From: a bacterium
GTDB taxonomy: Bacteria > Bacillota > Clostridia > Oscillospirales > Acutalibacteraceae
DNA: 8,617 nt
Direction of reading: 5' to 3'
Assembly: GCA_020626545.1 (NCBI GenBank)
Contig: JAHKZS010000158.1
Location: 1-8,617, forward strand
In this document: positions 6,006 to 8,617 of the stretch, piece after piece
Layout: every line of letters begins with the position of its first letter
Numbering within the stretch: the first letter of the stretch is position 1
Notes under the pieces: generated by a model
Seen by the model: only the letters and a program-made list of their open reading frames with translations
Told to the model about the DNA's origin: nothing
Database searches by the model: none
Made by a program: the position numbers and the translations under genes

Positions 6006-8617
6006 ATGGCAAACAAATGGGTTTATTTGTTTACTGAAGGTGACGCATCTATGCGTGAACTTCTCGGCGGTAAAGGCGCGAACCTCGCTGAGATGACAAA
6101 CTTAGGTCTTCCTGTTCCTCAGGGATTCACAATCTCTACAGAGGCTTGTACTCAGTACTACGAGGACGGCAGACAGATTAATGATGAGATTATGGGCCAG
6201 ATCATGGAACATATCGAGAAGATGGAAGAAATCACAGGTAAGAAATTCGGCGATAAGACGAATCCTCTCCTCGTTTCCGTTCGTTCCGGCGCTCGTGCTT
6301 CCATGCCCGGTATGATGGACACTATCCTCAACCTTGGTCTTAACGAGGACGTTGTTGAGTATATGGCTGAAGCTTCAGGTAATCCCCGTTGGGCTTACGA
6401 CTGCTACAGAAGATTTATCCAGATGTTCTCCGACGTTGTTATGGAAGTTGGTAAGAAGTACTTCGAGGAACTCATCGACAAGATGAAGGCTGAGAAGGGC
6501 GTAACTCAGGACGTTGATCTTACAGCTGAGGATCTTAAGACTCTCGCTGAGCAGTTTAAGGCTGAGTATAAGGCTAAGATTGGCTCGGACTTCCCGTCTG
6601 ATCCTAAGGAACAGCTTATCGAAGCTATTAAGGCTGTATTCCGTTCATGGGACAACCCCCGTGCTAACGTTTATCGTCGTGATAACGATATTCCTTATTC
6701 TTGGGGTACTGCCGTTAACGTACAGATGATGGCGTTCGGTAACATGGGCGACGACTGCGGTACAGGTGTTGCGTTTACTCGTGACCCCGCTACAGGCGCT
6801 AAGGGTCTCTTCGGCGAGTTCCTTACAAACGCTCAGGGTGAGGACGTTGTTGCGGGTGTACGTACACCTATGCACATCAGCGAAATGGAGGAGAAATTCC
6901 CCGAAGCTTTCGCGCAGTTTACTCAGGTTTGCCAGACTCTCGAAAATCACTATAGAGATATGCAGGATATGGAGTTCACTGTTGAACACGGTAAGCTCTT
7001 TATGCTCCAGACACGTAACGGTAAGAGAACAGCTCAGGCTGCTCTTAAGATTGCGTGCGACCTTGTTGACGAGGGTATGAGAACAGAGGAAGAGGCTGTC
7101 GCTATGATTGATCCTCGTAACCTCGATACACTTCTCCATCCCCAGTTCGACGCTGACGCTATCAAGAAGGCTGAGCCTATCGGTAAGGCTTTAGGCGCTG
7201 CTCCCGGCGCTGCTTGCGGTAAAATCGTATTTACTGCTGACGACGCTAAAGAGTGGGCTGACAGAGGCGAGAAGGTTGTATTAGTTCGTTTAGAGACTTC
7301 TCCCGAGGATATCGAGGGTATGAAAGCCGCTCAGGGTATCCTTACAGTTAGAGGCGGTATGACATCTCACGCAGCGGTTGTTGCCCGCGGTATGGGTTCA
7401 TGCTGTGTATCAGGTTGTTCCGCTATTAATATGGATGAAGATAATAAAGTATTTACACTCGGCGGTAAAGAGTATCACGAGGGCGACGTAATCTCCTTCG
7501 ACGGTACTACAGGTAACATCTACGACGGCGCTATCCCGACTGTTGACGCTAAGATCGCCGGCGAGTTCGGTCGTATCATGGATTGGGCTGATAAGTACAG
7601 AGTTCTTAAGGTTAGAACTAACGCTGATACTCCTGCTGACGCTAAGAAGGCAAGAGAGCTCGGCGCTGAGGGTATCGGTCTTTGCCGTACAGAGCATATG
7701 TTCTTCGAAGGCGACAGAATCGACGCTTTCCGTGAGATGATTTGCTCCGATACAGTAGAGGAGAGAGAAGCTGCTCTCGCTAAGATTCTTCCTGTACAGC
7801 AGGGCGATTTCGAGGCTCTCTACGAGGCTTTAGAGGGTAACCCCGTTACAATCCGTTTCTTAGATCCGCCGCTTCACGAGTTCGTTCCTACTACTGAGGA
7901 AGATATCGAGAAGTTAGCTAAGTCTCAGGGTAAAACAGTTGAGCAGATTAAGGCTATTATCGACAGCCTCCACGAGTTCAACCCGATGATGGGTCACCGC
8001 GGCTGCCGTCTCGCTGTAACATATCCCGAGATTGCTAAGATGCAGACATCCGCTGTTATCCGCGCTGCTATCAATGTTGCTAAGGCTCATCCCGATTGGG
8101 ACTTAAAGCCCGAGATCATGATTCCTCTCGTAGGCGATATCAAAGAGCTTAAATATGTTAAGAAGGTTGTTGTTGAGACTGCTGACGCTGAAATCGCTAA
8201 CGCCGGCGCAGACCTCAAGTACGAAGTTGGTACAATGATCGAGATTCCGAGAGCTGCTCTTACAGCTGATCAGATCGCTACAGAGGCTGAGTTCTTCTGC
8301 TTCGGTACTAACGACCTTACACAGATGACATTCGGCTTCAGCCGTGACGACGCCGGTAAGTTCCTTGACGCTTACTATGACGCTAAGATCTTCGAGAACG
8401 ATCCGTTCGCTAAGCTCGACCAGACAGGCGTTGGTCAGCTTATGGAAATGGCTATTACTAAGGGTAAGGCTACTCGTCCTGAGCTCCACTGCGGTATCTG
8501 CGGTGAGCACGGCGGAGATCCTTCTTCCGTAGAATTCTGCCACAAGATCGGTCTTGACTATGTATCTTGTTCACCGTTCAGAGTTCCTATTGCTCGTCTC
8601 GCTGCCGCTCAGGCTGC
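6006..8617 (+). CDS. ppdK: Pyruvate, phosphate dikinase (partial, last few residues beyond window)
   Basis: Reversibly converts PEP, AMP and PPi to pyruvate, ATP and Pi; in anaerobic clostridia it serves PPi-dependent glycolysis. 870 codons are visible and the frame is open at the right edge. The family length of about 875 and the final FRVPIARLAAAQA place the stop just outside. The N-terminal ATP-grasp domain has GGKGANL (K23), SVRSGARASMPGMMDT (R93), DME (D321, E323) and LQTRNGKRT (Q335, R337). The swivelling domain has GGMTSHAAVVARG with phospho-accepting His455 and the regulatory-type Thr453. The TIM-barrel PEP/pyruvate domain has GLCRTEHMF (R561), R617, EIPRAA (E746), GTNDLTQ (N769) and HCGICGEHGG with catalytic Cys832. 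All expected catalytic residues are present. Codon use is strongly biased (GCT, GTT, GGT/GGC, CTC/CTT, AAG; no CTG read), which with the strong ribosome site suggests high expression. It is divergent from the glmU operon. Confidence 0.98.
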   Translation, partial: MANKWVYLFTEGDASMRELLGGKGANLAEMTNLGLPVPQGFTISTEACTQYYEDGRQINDEIMGQIMEHIEKMEEITGKKFGDKTNPLLVSVRSGARASMPGMMDTILNLGLNEDVVEYMAEASGNPRWAYDCYRRFIQMFSDVVMEVGKKYFEELIDKMKAEKGVTQDVDLTAEDLKTLAEQFKAEYKAKIGSDFPSDPKEQLIEAIKAVFRSWDNPRANVYRRDNDIPYSWGTAVNVQMMAFGNMGDDCGTGVAFTRDPATGAKGLFGEFLTNAQGEDVVAGVRTPMHISEMEEKFPEAFAQFTQVCQTLENHYRDMQDMEFTVEHGKLFMLQTRNGKRTAQAALKIACDLVDEGMRTEEEAVAMIDPRNLDTLLHPQFDADAIKKAEPIGKALGAAPGAACGKIVFTADDAKEWADRGEKVVLVRLETSPEDIEGMKAAQGILTVRGGMTSHAAVVARGMGSCCVSGCSAINMDEDNKVFTLGGKEYHEGDVISFDGTTGNIYDGAIPTVDAKIAGEFGRIMDWADKYRVLKVRTNADTPADAKKARELGAEGIGLCRTEHMFFEGDRIDAFREMICSDTVEEREAALAKILPVQQGDFEALYEALEGNPVTIRFLDPPLHEFVPTTEEDIEKLAKSQGKTVEQIKAIIDSLHEFNPMMGHRGCRLAVTYPEIAKMQTSAVIRAAINVAKAHPDWDLKPEIMIPLVGDIKELKYVKKVVVETADAEIANAGADLKYEVGTMIEIPRAALTADQIATEAEFFCFGTNDLTQMTFGFSRDDAGKFLDAYYDAKIFENDPFAKLDQTGVGQLMEMAITKGKATRPELHCGICGEHGGDPSSVEFCHKIGLDYVSCSPFRVPIARLAAAQA

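Noticed and set aside
6514..7080. Plus-strand frames within ppdK rich in Leu, Arg and Ser (also 7543-7740 and 8344-8532)
   Set aside because: They are out-of-frame readings of ppdK codons; the low-complexity composition is typical of shadow frames.
6645..7139. Minus-strand open frame of 164 codons inside ppdK, with similar ones at 7410-7697 and 8103-8543
   Set aside because: They lie antisense to a certain gene, have no family motifs or ribosome site, and are explained by the strong codon bias of ppdK, which removes stops from the opposite strand.

Overview
The window is a chromosomal housekeeping segment of a low-to-moderate-GC Firmicute, most likely a gut-type clostridium (Ruminococcaceae/Oscillospirales-like). 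The main reasons are the gene order glmU-prs-pth-mfd, which is conserved across Firmicutes, and a bacterial PPDK whose catalytic residues fall at nearly the same positions as in the Clostridium symbiosum enzyme. Placement below class level is inference. I find no mobile elements, tRNA or rRNA genes, CRISPR arrays, or clear foreign DNA.

Layout. The left two thirds (1-5727) is one minus-strand operon. In transcription order it holds a GlmU-type uridylyltransferase lacking the acetyltransferase domain (5727-4969), an unrecognised two-helix membrane protein that overlaps it by one base (4969-4571), prs for PRPP synthetase (4536-3577), an intergenic hairpin (3555-3534), pth for peptidyl-tRNA hydrolase (3510-2914), and mfd for transcription-repair coupling factor (2912 to beyond position 1, first 970 residues visible). 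The right third holds plus-strand ppdK for pyruvate phosphate dikinase (6006 to beyond 8617, 870 codons visible, nearly complete). The two transcription units diverge from a 278-base AT-rich region (5728-6005) with a convincing promoter for each direction and several AATTTTTCA-type repeats.

How the genes fit together. The operon combines cell-wall precursor synthesis (UDP-GlcNAc), PRPP supply for nucleotides, tRNA recycling during translation, and repair of transcription-blocking lesions. Compared with the Bacillus arrangement (spoVG-glmU-prs-ctc-pth-yabK-mfd, from memory), ctc is absent, a membrane protein sits between glmU and prs, and GlmU is shortened. PPDK interconverts PEP + AMP + PPi and pyruvate + ATP + Pi and belongs to PPi-dependent glycolysis. 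GlmU releases PPi and Prs releases AMP, both substrates of PPDK in the ATP-forming direction; any functional link is speculative.

Nothing here is convincingly a new system. The best targets for a second look are the small membrane protein, the single-domain GlmU, the shared divergent promoter region, the prs-pth hairpin, and the His-to-Gln change in the Pth active-site loop.
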